Source of the DNA: Betaproteobacteria bacterium
GTDB lineage: Bacteria > Pseudomonadota > Gammaproteobacteria > Burkholderiales > Burkholderiaceae_C
Length of the DNA: 64,000 nucleotides
NCBI GenBank assembly: GCA_016704535.1
Contig: JADIZZ010000002.1
Coordinates: 614,241 to 678,240, forward strand
Direction of reading: 5' to 3'
Part shown: positions 15,701 through 23,990 of the stretch, piece by piece
How the letters are laid out: the number at the start of each line of letters is the position of its first letter
Numbering within the stretch: position 1 is the first letter of the stretch
Program-made: the position numbers and the translations under genes
The notes under the pieces: generated by a model
Seen by the model: the letters and a program-made list of their open reading frames with translations, nothing else
What the model was told of the DNA's origin: nothing
Database searches by the model: none

Positions 15701-17139
15701 GCCGGTGTGCCTTCCACGGTCTTGTAGGGCACGGTGATCGTCACCACGGTGCCGCTGGGCTGGTTCTCGGTGACGGTGAGCGTGGCGCGCGGGCCGTAGA
15801 GCAGTTGCAGGCGTTCGCGGATGTTGGCCAGGCCCACGCCGGTGCCGGCGGTGGCGGCCTTGCCGAAGCCCAGCCCGGTGTCGGCCACCGTCACCTGCAG
15901 CTTGCCGTGCACGATCTCGGCCTTCAGCTTCAGCGAGCCGCCCTCGGCCTTGGGCTCCAGGCCGTGCTTGATGGCGTTCTCGACCAGGGTCTGCACCATC
16001 ATCGGCGGGAACTCCGCCGAGAGCAGGCCGTCGGGCACCTGGATGTCGGTGCTCAGGCGCTCTTCCATGCGCACCTTCAGGATCTCCAGGTAGGGGCGGA
16101 TGACGGCCAGTTCGCGGCCCAGGTCGCGCACACCGTTCTTCCCGTCGCTGTTGGCCTCGCGCATCGTCGGCATGCTGGCACGCAGCAGCGCGATCAGGTT
16201 CTTCTGCATCTGGCTGGCGCGGGCCGGGTCGGTCTCGATCAGGTGGTCGATGCTGGCCAGGGTGTTGAACAGGAAGTGCGGTTCCACCTGGGCCTGCATG
16301 GCCGCCATGCGCGCTTCCACCACCTGGCGCTTGAGCGATTCGGCCTCGGCCGTCTCGGTGGCCTGCGCGGCCTTCACCTCGGCCTGGATGCGGCCCTTGT
16401 AGGTGTACTTCAGGATCGCCGAGCCCAGCACCCACAGCAGGGTGAACTGCATCATGAAGTCGCCGATGCCCACGCGCGTGGTGCGCGTGGTGGGGCCGCG
16501 GATGTCTTCGGTGAGCGTCTCGATGGTCTGTTCGGCGTCGCGGCGTGCCTGCTCGGCGTCGCGGGTGGCCTGTTCGGCATCCTGGCGTGCCTCGCGCACG
16601 GCGGCGTCCATCTCGCGCCGGGCTTCTTCCAGGGCTTCGCGCACCGCCTCCGCCACCGGTCCCGGCGGCACGCTGATGCGCACATCGCCGGCCGCCGACG
16701 CCGCGGCCGACGCCGCCTGCGCTGCGGCTGGCTTCTTGGGCGTGATGCGCACGCCGTCCTTGCCTATGCTGATGTCGATGCCGTCCTTGTCGCCGTCCTT
16801 GGGCAGCTCGATGTGCACGCCGGGCGACGGCGCACCGGGCGCCTCGGGTGCCTTGGGTGCCTTGGGCGGCTTCACGGGCGGCGGCGGCAGCACCGGCCGG
16901 GTGACGATGCGAACGTGAGGCTCGATCTTCTCGGTGAAGGTCCAGGTGAAGGGCGGCATGTCGTGCACGATGGCGACGACGACGATGAGCCCGAACGCCA
17001 GCACGATGAAACGCTTCCAGGTGATGCTCACCAGCCAGGCCCCGTAGGCGTGGAAGGCGCGCACCGCGGCCGACGAAAAGCGCTGCCAGCGGTCTTGCCA
17101 GACTGCGGTGGGCTTGGGGTCGGGTGCGGTGGCATTCAT
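15697..17139 (-). CDS. LytS-type sensor histidine kinase
   Basis: The 480-aa protein has a first membrane segment near residues 43-59 (RFIVLAFGLIVVVAIVH), a periplasmic part of roughly 150 residues, and a second membrane segment (FMMQFTLLWVLGSAILKY). The periplasmic part contains a Pro/Lys stretch (PPPPVKPPKAPKAPEAPG) and an Ala/Glu coiled coil with repeats of RDAEQA. The kinase core has the His_kinase box EPHFLFNTLASIDHL with phospho-acceptor His288, the N box LVENAIKHGLEP and G boxes DTGLGFG and GVGLANIRERL. The ATG at 17139 was chosen because longer frames extend into the divergent promoter region. Its partner is the LytTR regulator two genes on. An 11-G tract lies 29 bp upstream of the start. 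Confidence 0.92.
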   Translation of the reverse strand: MNATAPDPKPTAVWQDRWQRFSSAAVRAFHAYGAWLVSITWKRFIVLAFGLIVVVAIVHDMPPFTWTFTEKIEPHVRIVTRPVLPPPPVKPPKAPKAPEAPGAPSPGVHIELPKDGDKDGIDISIGKDGVRITPKKPAAAQAASAAASAAGDVRISVPPGPVAEAVREALEEARREMDAAVREARQDAEQATRDAEQARRDAEQTIETLTEDIRGPTTRTTRVGIGDFMMQFTLLWVLGSAILKYTYKGRIQAEVKAAQATETAEAESLKRQVVEARMAAMQAQVEPHFLFNTLASIDHLIETDPARASQMQKNLIALLRASMPTMREANSDGKNGVRDLGRELAVIRPYLEILKVRMEERLSTDIQVPDGLLSAEFPPMMVQTLVENAIKHGLEPKAEGGSLKLKAEIVHGKLQVTVADTGLGFGKAATAGTGVGLANIRERLQLLYGPRATLTVTENQPSGTVVTITVPYKTVEGTPA

Positions 17140-17167
17140 GGGAGTTTCCGGGGCGGATCGGGTGACC

Positions 17168-17178
17168 GGGGGGGGGGG
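17168..17178. repeat. Homopolymer tract of 11 G
   Basis: Eleven consecutive G lie in the 230-bp gap between the divergent kinase (start 17139) and sigma-factor (start 17370) genes. Tracts of this length are prone to slippage in bacteria and, between promoter elements or in a 5' leader, can cause phase variation. No other homopolymer of this length was noticed in the window; the next longest noticed was 8 G at 5258-5265. Confidence 0.85.
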
Positions 17179-17369
17179 CTCGGCGGATACGGTGCACTGT
17201 ACGCAGCGCCGTCGGCGCCGCCAGCGCCGGTCGATGCGGTGCGGCCCCGGAACGACAGGATGCAGCGGCTGCCGACGAGCCGGCGGGAACTTTTCCGCCG
17301 CCGGCATCCAATAGACAGCAATCCCTCGCCGCACCGTCCCCACCCGACCGCCTGCCCTTGCCCCGGCCC

Positions 17370-17966
17370 ATGATGCTCTTCGTGCCCTGGAACCGCCCCC
17401 ACCGCCTGGCCGCGGTGGACAGTGCCGTCCTCGTCGCACGGCTGGCCGAGGGCGAGGCGGCGGCGCTGGACGAGCTCTACCGCCGCGAGGCCGGGCCGGT
17501 CTACCGCTACGCGCTCGCGCTGGGCGGCAACGCCTCGTGGGCCGCTGATGCCACACAGGAAGCCTTTGTCGCCCTGGCGAGCCGACCGCAGGGGTTCGAC
17601 GCCGCGCGCGGCACGCTCGGCGCCTACCTGGCGGGTGTGGCCCGGCACGCGCTCGCGGCGCAGTGGCGCGCGCAGCGGCAGGAAACGCCACTGGACGAGG
17701 GCGACGACGACGCGCTGGAGGCCGCCGCGCTGTCACCCGAACAACTTCTGGTGCAGGTGCAGGACGGCGCGCAGGTGTGGTCGGCACTGCGCCGGCTGCC
17801 GCCGCCCTTTCGAGAGGCCCTGGTGCTGGTGGACCTGCAGGAACGGCCCTATGCCGAAGCCGCCCAGATCGCGGGCGTCGAGATCAACACGCTGCGCACC
17901 CGGCTGCACCGGGCGCGCCAGAAGCTCGCGGCGCAGTTGGGCGCCGCGGGCGGGAGCCGAGGATGA
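17370..17966 (+). CDS. ECF-type RNA polymerase sigma factor
   Basis: The 198-aa protein has sigma region 2 at about residues 25-95 (ELYRREAGPVYRYALAL, AADATQEAFVALASRP) and region 4 near the C-terminus (LRRLPPPFREALVLVDLQ, YAEAAQIAGVEINTLRTRLH). I chose the ATG at 17370; a TTG four codons earlier is possible. The stop overlaps the ATG of the next gene (ATGA), typical of sigma/anti-sigma pairs. It is divergent from the LytS-type kinase operon. The ECF subgroup and target promoters cannot be stated. Confidence 0.9.
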   Translation: MMLFVPWNRPHRLAAVDSAVLVARLAEGEAAALDELYRREAGPVYRYALALGGNASWAADATQEAFVALASRPQGFDAARGTLGAYLAGVARHALAAQWRAQRQETPLDEGDDDALEAAALSPEQLLVQVQDGAQVWSALRRLPPPFREALVLVDLQERPYAEAAQIAGVEINTLRTRLHRARQKLAAQLGAAGGSRG

Positions 17967-18454
17967 AGTCACCAGACGATGGGGCGCTGCCGCTGCGCGA
18001 GGTGTTGCGGCAGGCGGGCGCCGAACTGCGGGATCAGGCGCCGCCGGTGGCGCTGCAGGCACGTGTGCAGGCCGCGGTGGCGGCGGTGTCGCGCCCGGTG
18101 CCGGCAAAGACCCTGCCGGCGGGCGGACGCAGCTCTTGGCATGTCTCCTGGCTCTGGCCAGGTGGTGCGGTCATCGCCTGCTTGCTGGTGGCCTCGGTGC
18201 TGATGCGCCTGCCGCCGCCCTTGCCTCTGGGGGTGGACGAGGGGCTGCGCGTCGGCGAGTTCGTGCCCGTGGCACCGGCGGAGCGCTGGCCGCAGGGCAG
18301 CGCTGCGGCCTGGCTGGTGGGCACCGAACTGCAGCGCGAGCGCCTGCCCGCGCTGGGCCTGCCTTACGACCCGGGGCGCGCGGGCGACACCGTGCGTGCC
18401 GAACTGCTGTTGCACCCGTCCGGCGAAGTCCTGGCGGTGCGACTGCTCAACTGA
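17963..18454 (+). CDS. Probable anti-sigma factor, single-pass membrane protein
   Basis: The 163-aa product overlaps the sigma factor stop by four bases. It has a cytosolic N-terminal part of about 60 residues, one membrane segment (GGAVIACLLVASVLM), and a periplasmic C-terminal part ending LHPSGEVLAVRLLN. This topology and position are those of membrane anti-sigma factors, but no zinc-binding HxxxCxxC motif is present, so it is not a ZAS-domain protein. The role is inferred from context. Confidence 0.65.
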   Translation: MKSPDDGALPLREVLRQAGAELRDQAPPVALQARVQAAVAAVSRPVPAKTLPAGGRSSWHVSWLWPGGAVIACLLVASVLMRLPPPLPLGVDEGLRVGEFVPVAPAERWPQGSAAAWLVGTELQRERLPALGLPYDPGRAGDTVRAELLLHPSGEVLAVRLLN

Positions 18455-18484
18455 CCCCCTGTTGACGGACGAAAGGACATCGCC

Positions 18485-19576
18485 ATGAACCGAGCCCGAA
18501 TCTCAATCGCGCGCAAGGCGCTGCTGCTGGGCGGCCTGGCCAGCCTGGGGAGTCCGGTGCATGCGCAGGCCACCGTGCTCCCCGCGACCGAGGCCCCCGG
18601 CCCAGCGGCACTGCAGCTGGCGCAGGCCGAGGTCGAACGCCGCATCTTCATCGGCGAAGGTGCTGCCTTTGCCGGCGGCGCCGAGGCCGGTGGTGGGCGC
18701 GTGGTCAAGGGCGCACCCTACTGCGCTGACGCCGAGCACGAGACCGTGCAGTGGCTGGCCGACGGCAGCGGCGGTGCGCCCAACCGCATCACGCGCACGA
18801 CCCGCACGCGCCTGTGCCGCGACGGCGAAGGCCGCACCCGCCAGGAGTTCGAGCGCAACGGTCGCCCGGTGGTCTACCTGCGCGACCCGCAGACGCGAGA
18901 AAGCTGGGTGCTCGACCCCGAGCGCAAGACGGCCCGCCGCCTGGGCGACGGCCGTCACGACGTCCCCGAGCCGGCCGCCTGGCGCGAGTACGGCGAACGG
19001 ATGCGCGAGTGGGCGCGCGGCCTGGGCGAGCGTGTGCGGCCGGGCAGTGCAGGCGTGAACGCCACGCCGCCGGCACCACCCATTCCGCCTGCACCGCCCA
19101 CGCCGGTGATCATCCATGGCGAATCTGGTGCGCCGGACGGCGAGCGCCGCGTCGAGGTGGAGATCATCCGCGTGCCGCGCGACGGCGCAGCCGGCGCGGC
19201 GGGCGACGGGCCGCTGCCGCCCTCCGCCGTGCAGTGGCGTTCGCAGGTGCTGGGACCGCGGGGCCCCGGCACGGTGACCCCGCTGCCGGCGCGCGACATC
19301 GAAGGCCTGCGCGCCAGCGGCGAACGCACGACCTGGGTGATCGAGACGGGCAAGGTGGGCAACGAAAAGCCGATCCAGATCACGCGCGAGGTCTGGACCT
19401 CGCCCGACTTGATGGTCACGCTGCAGTCCCGCGACTTCGACCCGCGCAGCGGCGAGGTGAACTACCGGCTGAAGAACCTGAAGCGCGGTGAGCCCGACGC
19501 CGCGCTGCTGCGCGTGCCGGCCGACTACGGAAAGCCGGCGCGGCCCGCAGCGCGGGCTTCGGGGGCGACCGGCTGA
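18485..19576 (+). CDS. Secreted protein of unknown function, 363 aa
   Basis: Thirty base pairs downstream of the putative anti-sigma gene, with a good ribosome site (GAAAGGACA). The signal peptide ends near SPVHAQA. The mature part contains VVKGAPYCADAEHETVQWLA and RDGEGRTRQEFERNG, a motif pair (G-x-P-x-x-A-D... LADG... RDxxGRxR) seen in many uncharacterised envelope proteins. A Pro-rich linker (PPAPPIPPAPPTP) separates it from a second domain. It is probably part of the sigma-factor regulon; function unknown. The stop is followed within 70 bp by the convergent LysR gene. Confidence 0.8.
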   Translation: MNRARISIARKALLLGGLASLGSPVHAQATVLPATEAPGPAALQLAQAEVERRIFIGEGAAFAGGAEAGGGRVVKGAPYCADAEHETVQWLADGSGGAPNRITRTTRTRLCRDGEGRTRQEFERNGRPVVYLRDPQTRESWVLDPERKTARRLGDGRHDVPEPAAWREYGERMREWARGLGERVRPGSAGVNATPPAPPIPPAPPTPVIIHGESGAPDGERRVEVEIIRVPRDGAAGAAGDGPLPPSAVQWRSQVLGPRGPGTVTPLPARDIEGLRASGERTTWVIETGKVGNEKPIQITREVWTSPDLMVTLQSRDFDPRSGEVNYRLKNLKRGEPDAALLRVPADYGKPARPAARASGATG

Positions 19577-19642
19577 ACTCGGCATTGGCTCCGCCGGTCA
19601 GAGCCTGCCACGGCAAGCGGGACAGCCCGCGGCGGAAGTGTC

Positions 19643-20539
19643 TCAGCCGAAGAGCTTGCCGCGTGCCGCGCTGGTGATGGCCGCCACGCACGGGTGTCGG
19701 ATGCGCCGCTCGACGGAAATGGCGTAGAAGTCCTCTACCAGGTCGCTGCTGCGGCCCAGAGCTTCGACGCCGAACTGCGCGCAGACCTCGGCCTCGACCA
19801 CGGCCGGCGCGATGAACACGCCGCGTCCCTCGCGCCCGAAGGCCTGCATCAGCGCGCTGTCGTTGAACTCGGCCACGATGCGCGGTCGCAGGCCGTGTTG
19901 CGCCAGCCAGGTGTCGAGCAGCGGCCGGACCGACGAACTGCCGCCCGGCACCAGCATCGGCGCGTCGTTCAGGCACTGCGGGAACTCGCCCTTCAGCTGC
20001 GCGCGCAGGGCCGGGGTGCACAGGAAGCTCATCGGCGAACTGCCCAGCGGGTGGTTGAAGGCCTTCACGCTCAGGCGGCTGGTCAGCGGTTCGTCGGAGA
20101 GCACGAGATCCAGCCGATGCAGCGCCAGCTGCGCCATCAGGGTGTCGAACTGGCCTTCGACGCACACCAGGCGCACCTGCTGCGGCAGGTCGAGTGCCGG
20201 CGCGAGCAGCCGGTAGGCCACGGATTTGGCCAGCACGTCCTCGATGCCGACGCGGAACTCCAGCGTTGCCGTGCTGCCATTGCCGCGTTCGCGCATGGCC
20301 GTCTCGAGCTCACCGCCGAGGGCAAAGATGTCGTCGGCATAGCGCAGAGCGACGCGGCCGTCGTCGGTCAATTCGAGGTTTCGGCCGCGCTTGCGGAACA
20401 AACGCCGTCCCAGGCGGTCTTCCAGCAGCTTGATCTGCGTCGACAGCGTCTGCGGGGTGGTGTGCAGTTGCTCGCCGGCGCGCACCACGCCCCCCGCCTT
20501 CGCGGTGACCCAGAAATAGTAGAGGTGCTTGAAGTTCAT
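19643..20539 (-). CDS. LysR-family regulator, NhaR-like
   Basis: The 298-aa protein begins MNFKHLYYFWVTAKAGGVVR, very similar to the start of NhaR, with a winged helix-turn-helix to about residue 60 (TPQTLSTQIKLLEDRLG). A LysR substrate-binding domain follows (GIEDVLAKSVAYRLL, LDLVLSDEPLTSR). NhaR activates the Na+/H+ antiporter gene nhaA in enterobacteria, but no antiporter gene lies here, so the target is open. It is divergent from the Rrf2-like gene, with a relatively AT-rich 129-bp intergenic region (20540-20668) that should hold both promoters. Confidence 0.9.
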   Translation of the reverse strand: MNFKHLYYFWVTAKAGGVVRAGEQLHTTPQTLSTQIKLLEDRLGRRLFRKRGRNLELTDDGRVALRYADDIFALGGELETAMRERGNGSTATLEFRVGIEDVLAKSVAYRLLAPALDLPQQVRLVCVEGQFDTLMAQLALHRLDLVLSDEPLTSRLSVKAFNHPLGSSPMSFLCTPALRAQLKGEFPQCLNDAPMLVPGGSSSVRPLLDTWLAQHGLRPRIVAEFNDSALMQAFGREGRGVFIAPAVVEAEVCAQFGVEALGRSSDLVEDFYAISVERRIRHPCVAAITSAARGKLFG

Positions 20540-20668
20540 TGGTGTCTTGCAATGATGCGTTTTTTGCGAATGAATTTTCTCAAAACTTCGAATTTACGTG
20601 TGACCTGGATGACCCTACATTGATCGGGTTCGTTGCCCCCTTTTCCCACTTCAGTCAAGGAGAACCAC

Positions 20669-21178
20669 ATGCGCATGAGCACCAAGGGTCGCTTCGCCGT
20701 AAACGCCCTCATCGACCTCGCGCTCCGCGAGGCCGCCGGCCCGGTGGCCCTGGCGACCATCAGCGCCCGCCAGCAGGTGTCGCTGTCCTACCTGGAGCAG
20801 CTCTTCAGCCGCCTGCGCCGTGACGGCATCGTCGAGAGCACGCGCGGCCCCGGCGGCGGCTACACGCTGGGCCGACCGCCGGCGCAGATCACGGTGGCCG
20901 ACATCGTCACCGCCGTCGACGATCCGCTGGAAAACGTCGAGGGCGAAAATGTCGCCGATGGACTGTCGCAGGCACTGTGGCTGCGTCTGAACGCCACGAT
21001 GCTGCAGCACATGGCCACCATCACGCTGGAAAGCCTGGTCGACGAGCAGAAGGCCCAGGGTGCCACCGTGGAAGCCAAGCCGGTCCGCCGCGCCATTGCG
21101 CCGCAACCCGTGGCGCGGCCGCCGCGCACGACGGCGCCGAATTCGGTTTTCGCCTTCGGGCGCTCGTTTGCCCGCTGA
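20669..21178 (+). CDS. Rrf2/IscR-like regulator without cysteines
   Basis: The 169-aa product starts at the ATG preceded by AAGGAGA. Residues 1-80 are an Rrf2 winged helix (MRMSTKGRFAVNALIDLAL, SLSYLEQLFSRLRRDGIVES, RGPGGGYTLGR). The section that in IscR carries three Cys ligands for a [2Fe-2S] cluster aligns by its flanks (ADIVTAVDDPLE before, ITLESLVDEQ after), but the protein contains no cysteine at all. It therefore cannot sense Fe-S status the way IscR does. No isc genes are nearby. The tail is Pro/Arg-rich. It is divergent from the LysR gene and convergent with the TRAP permease gene. Confidence 0.88.
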   Translation: MRMSTKGRFAVNALIDLALREAAGPVALATISARQQVSLSYLEQLFSRLRRDGIVESTRGPGGGYTLGRPPAQITVADIVTAVDDPLENVEGENVADGLSQALWLRLNATMLQHMATITLESLVDEQKAQGATVEAKPVRRAIAPQPVARPPRTTAPNSVFAFGRSFAR

Positions 21179-21200
21179 CGGACCTCGAACTCGACAAGAC

Positions 21201-21226
21201 ACAAGGGCCGCATCAGCGGCCCTTGT
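21201..21226. terminator. Bidirectional terminator-like hairpin
   Basis: ACAAGGGCCGC, a loop ATCA, then GCGGCCCTTGT form a perfect 11-bp stem. It lies between the convergent Rrf2-like gene (ends 21178) and TRAP permease gene (ends 21262). The flanks are only modestly T-rich. Confidence 0.7.
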
Positions 21227-21261
21227 TCATCGTGGATGGCAAGCCGCCGAGGCGGCCTTCA

Positions 21262-23277
21262 TCACTTGTAGAGCACCTCTGGCAGCCACAGCCCGATGGC
21301 CGGGAACTGGTACAGCAGCACGATCGCGATGATCTGGATGCCCATGAAGGGCAGCATGCCGGCGAAGATCTGGTTCAGCGTCACGTGCGGCGGGCTCACG
21401 CCCTTCAGGTAGAAGGCCGCCATCGCCACTGGCGGGCTGAGGAAGGCGGTCTGCAGGTTCAGCGCCACCAGCAGGCCGAAGAACAGCGGGTCGACGCCGA
21501 AGTTGTCGAGCAGCGGGATGAAGATGGGCATGAAGATCACGATGATCTCGGTCCATTCCAGCGGCCAGCCCAGGATGAAGATGATCACCTGGCTCAAGAC
21601 CAGGAACTCGGTCTTGCTGAGGTTCATCGACATGACCCAGTGCTCGACCAGTTCCTGCCCGCCCAGCAGCGCGAACGCGGCCGAGAAGATGGCGCTGCCC
21701 ACGAAAAGCCAGCACACCATGGCGCTGGTCTTGGCGGTGAGAAAGACGCTTTCCTTGAGCATCGTCAGATTGAATTGCCGATAAGCCACCGCCAGCAGGA
21801 AGCCGCCGAACGCGCCCACAGCGGCCGCCTCGGTGGGTGTGGCCAGGCCCATCACGATGCTGCCCAGTACGGCCAGGATCAGCACCACCAACGGGAAGAA
21901 GCTGGACAGCAGCATCTTGAAGATCTCGAGCCGCTGGAAACTGAGCAGCGCATAGAACGCCACCATCGCCAGCGCGCCCACACCCAGGCCGATCCAGAAG
22001 CCGCGGGTGGGTGGTGTGCGTTCGGCCGCCACCTCGGGTGCAACGGGCGTCGCGCTGGTGCTTGCTCCGGCGGGCTCCTGCAGGCCGCTCGGCGCCGGCG
22101 CGGAGGCGGCACCGGGCTCCTGCAAACCGCTGGCAGGGGGTTCCTGCAAGCTGGTGCCAGCGGCGGGGGGCTCTTGCAGGCCGCCACTGGCTGCAGCAGG
22201 TTCCTGCAAACCGCCGGAAGGAGGTTCTTGCAGGCCGCCACCCGACGACTTCTCGGCCGCCTCGGCGCCAGCCGGCTCGGCCATCTCGCTGCCCATGGGG
22301 GCCATCGTCGCCACCGGCTCGGCGGGGCGCGTATTCATGTGCCAGCTGAAAGCGGTGACGGCGCCAAACACCAGCAAGGGCAGCAGCGCCACACCCAGTT
22401 GCTTCAGCAGGTAGCCGGCGGCCACGCCCTGGTTGGCCGGGCCCTTCAGGCCACCCGTCAGCGCTCGCAGCAGCGCGGGTAACGCGGTGTTGGAGATCTG
22501 CTGCGAGACCTGTGCGGTACCGCTGGGCAGCGGCACGAAGCGGTCGGCCATCGACAGCGGCGGCATCAGGTTGGGCTTGAGCTTGGCCAGCAGGACGATG
22601 TAGATGACGTACATGCCGGCCAGCATCAGGCCAGGAAACAGGGCGCCGGCATAGAGCTGCACCACCGAGACCCCGGCCGTGGCACCGTAGACGATCAACA
22701 TCACCGAGGGCGGGATCAGGATGCCCAGGCAGCCGCCGGCGGTGATGGCGCCGGCGCCGACGCGCACGTCGTAGCCGCCCTTGATCATCTGCGGGAAGGC
22801 CAGCAAGCCCATCAGCGTGACCACCGCGCCGACGATGCCCGTGGCGGTGGCGAACACCGCGCAGGTGAAGATGGTGGCCACCGCCAGCGAGCCGGGCACC
22901 CGTGCCATCGCCAGGTGCAGGCTCTTGAACAGCTTCTCGATCAAGTTGGCGCGTTCGACGAGATAGCCCATGAACACGAACAGCGGGATCGAGATGAGCA
23001 CGTCGTTGCCCATGATCTTGAAAGCGCTCTGCACCATCAGCGTCAGCGTCTTCGAGGTGTTTTCCTCGTAGGCGACCCAGGTGAAGATCATGCCCATGCC
23101 CATCAGCGTGAACGCCGTCGGGAAGCCCAGCATGATGGCCACCACCACCAGGCCCAGCATCATCAGGCCCAGGTGGCCGTTGGTGATCTTGGGTGCCATG
23201 AGCAGCATCGTGGCGGTGCCAGCGATGATCAGCCCCATGATGATGAAGCCGAACCAGAGTTCCTTGCGGATCTTCAC
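21262..23277 (-). CDS. TRAP transporter large permease (DctM family), 671 aa
   Basis: The GTG start overlaps the stop of the small permease gene (GTGA). Membrane segments typical of DctM run through both halves (LGLMMLGLVVVAIMLGFPTA, GAGAITAGGCLGILIPPSVM, GLATPTEAAAVGAFGGFLLA, GWPLEWTEIIVIFMPIFIP). Usual DctM proteins are about 430-460 aa. This one has a central insertion of roughly 200 residues, including a low-complexity block at about residues 345-405 with six copies of a GLQEP-type unit. The large subunit moves a carboxylate-type substrate with Na+; the substrate is not evident. Operon order on the minus strand is binding protein, small permease, large permease. Confidence 0.93.
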   Translation of the reverse strand: MKIRKELWFGFIIMGLIIAGTATMLLMAPKITNGHLGLMMLGLVVVAIMLGFPTAFTLMGMGMIFTWVAYEENTSKTLTLMVQSAFKIMGNDVLISIPLFVFMGYLVERANLIEKLFKSLHLAMARVPGSLAVATIFTCAVFATATGIVGAVVTLMGLLAFPQMIKGGYDVRVGAGAITAGGCLGILIPPSVMLIVYGATAGVSVVQLYAGALFPGLMLAGMYVIYIVLLAKLKPNLMPPLSMADRFVPLPSGTAQVSQQISNTALPALLRALTGGLKGPANQGVAAGYLLKQLGVALLPLLVFGAVTAFSWHMNTRPAEPVATMAPMGSEMAEPAGAEAAEKSSGGGLQEPPSGGLQEPAAASGGLQEPPAAGTSLQEPPASGLQEPGAASAPAPSGLQEPAGASTSATPVAPEVAAERTPPTRGFWIGLGVGALAMVAFYALLSFQRLEIFKMLLSSFFPLVVLILAVLGSIVMGLATPTEAAAVGAFGGFLLAVAYRQFNLTMLKESVFLTAKTSAMVCWLFVGSAIFSAAFALLGGQELVEHWVMSMNLSKTEFLVLSQVIIFILGWPLEWTEIIVIFMPIFIPLLDNFGVDPLFFGLLVALNLQTAFLSPPVAMAAFYLKGVSPPHVTLNQIFAGMLPFMGIQIIAIVLLYQFPAIGLWLPEVLYK
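22060..22250 (-). repeat. Six short repeats encoding GLQEP in the TRAP permease
   Basis: On the plus strand the core GGSTCYTGCARGC recurs about six times between 22070 and 22240. On the coding strand it is translated as GGLQEPP, GGLQEPA, GGLQEPP, TSLQEPP, SGLQEPG and SGLQEPA. Spacing between units varies from about 7 to 14 codons. The block has no membrane segment and lies in a loop between hydrophobic halves. Confidence 0.85.
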
Positions 23278-23894
23278 TTGGCGGCCTCCTGCTTGACCAG
23301 GATGGCGTCGAGCTTGGCGATGTCCTCGTCCTTCACGTGCACCATGGCCTTGAGTTTTTCGACGTCGACTTCCTCCACGTCCTGCTCCCGTGACGGCCAC
23401 GCGCCGTCACGGATGCACAGCAGGCAGCGCACGATCTCGACGACGCCCTGCAGCAGCAGCATGCCGCCGGCCAGCGGGATGATGAACTTGAAGGGGTAGA
23501 TGGGGATCGGCGTGGCGCTGAAGGTGCTCTCGCGGATGGCCATCGATTCATTGGCAAAGGTCCAGCCGGCCCAGGTCATGGCCACCACGCCGGGCAGGAA
23601 GAAGACGAAGTACAGCAGCAGGTCCCACATGGCCTGCGTCTTCGGTTTGAAGAAGCTGTACAGCACGTCGCCGCGCACATGGCCGTTCTTGGCCAGCGTG
23701 TAGGCGCCGGCCATCATGAAGATGCTGCCGTACAAGATGATCTGCACGTCGAGCGCCCAGTCGTGGGGCGCATTCAGCACGTAGCGCGAGAACACCTCCC
23801 AGGTGATCATCAAGGTGAGGGCCACGATGAGCCAGGAGAAGATCTGTCCCAGCCAGGTGGACACACGGTCTACGCGCAGCAACAGGCTCTGCAT
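23274..23894 (-). CDS. TRAP transporter small permease (DctQ family)
   Basis: The 206-aa protein has four hydrophobic segments (IFSWLIVALTLMITWEVFS, IILYGSIFMMAGAYTLAKN, LLLYFVFFLPGVVAMTWAG, FIIPLAGGMLLLQGVVEIV) and the DctQ hallmark WEVFSRYVLN. The ATG at 23894 has TGGAG upstream; an upstream in-frame start would add a Cys/Pro-rich stretch that is not family-like. A charged C-terminal tail follows the last segment. It overlaps the large permease gene by four bases. Confidence 0.92.
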   Translation of the reverse strand: MQSLLLRVDRVSTWLGQIFSWLIVALTLMITWEVFSRYVLNAPHDWALDVQIILYGSIFMMAGAYTLAKNGHVRGDVLYSFFKPKTQAMWDLLLYFVFFLPGVVAMTWAGWTFANESMAIRESTFSATPIPIYPFKFIIPLAGGMLLLQGVVEIVRCLLCIRDGAWPSREQDVEEVDVEKLKAMVHVKDEDIAKLDAILVKQEAAK

Positions 23895-23938
23895 CGGGCT
23901 TACTCCAGACGGAAAACAGGGACATCTGTTCAAGAAGA

Positions 23939-23970
23939 AGGGCCACCGGCCTTGCAGCAGCGGTGGCCCT
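23939..23970 (-). terminator. Hairpin after binding-protein gene (attenuator)
   Basis: AGGGCCACCG and CGGTGGCCCT form a 10-bp perfect stem around a 12-base loop, between the TRAP binding-protein stop (23991) and the small permease start (23894). On the transcribed strand TTCTTCTTG follows. Such hairpins lower permease expression relative to the binding protein or protect its mRNA. Confidence 0.6.
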
Positions 23971-23990
23971 GGGGGGCGGGCAATGGCTGG

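Noticed and set aside
16500..16640. Direct DNA repeat in the kinase gene as a mobile or CRISPR-like array
   Set aside because: The short repeats encode a regular RDAEQA coiled coil in frame, so protein structure explains them.
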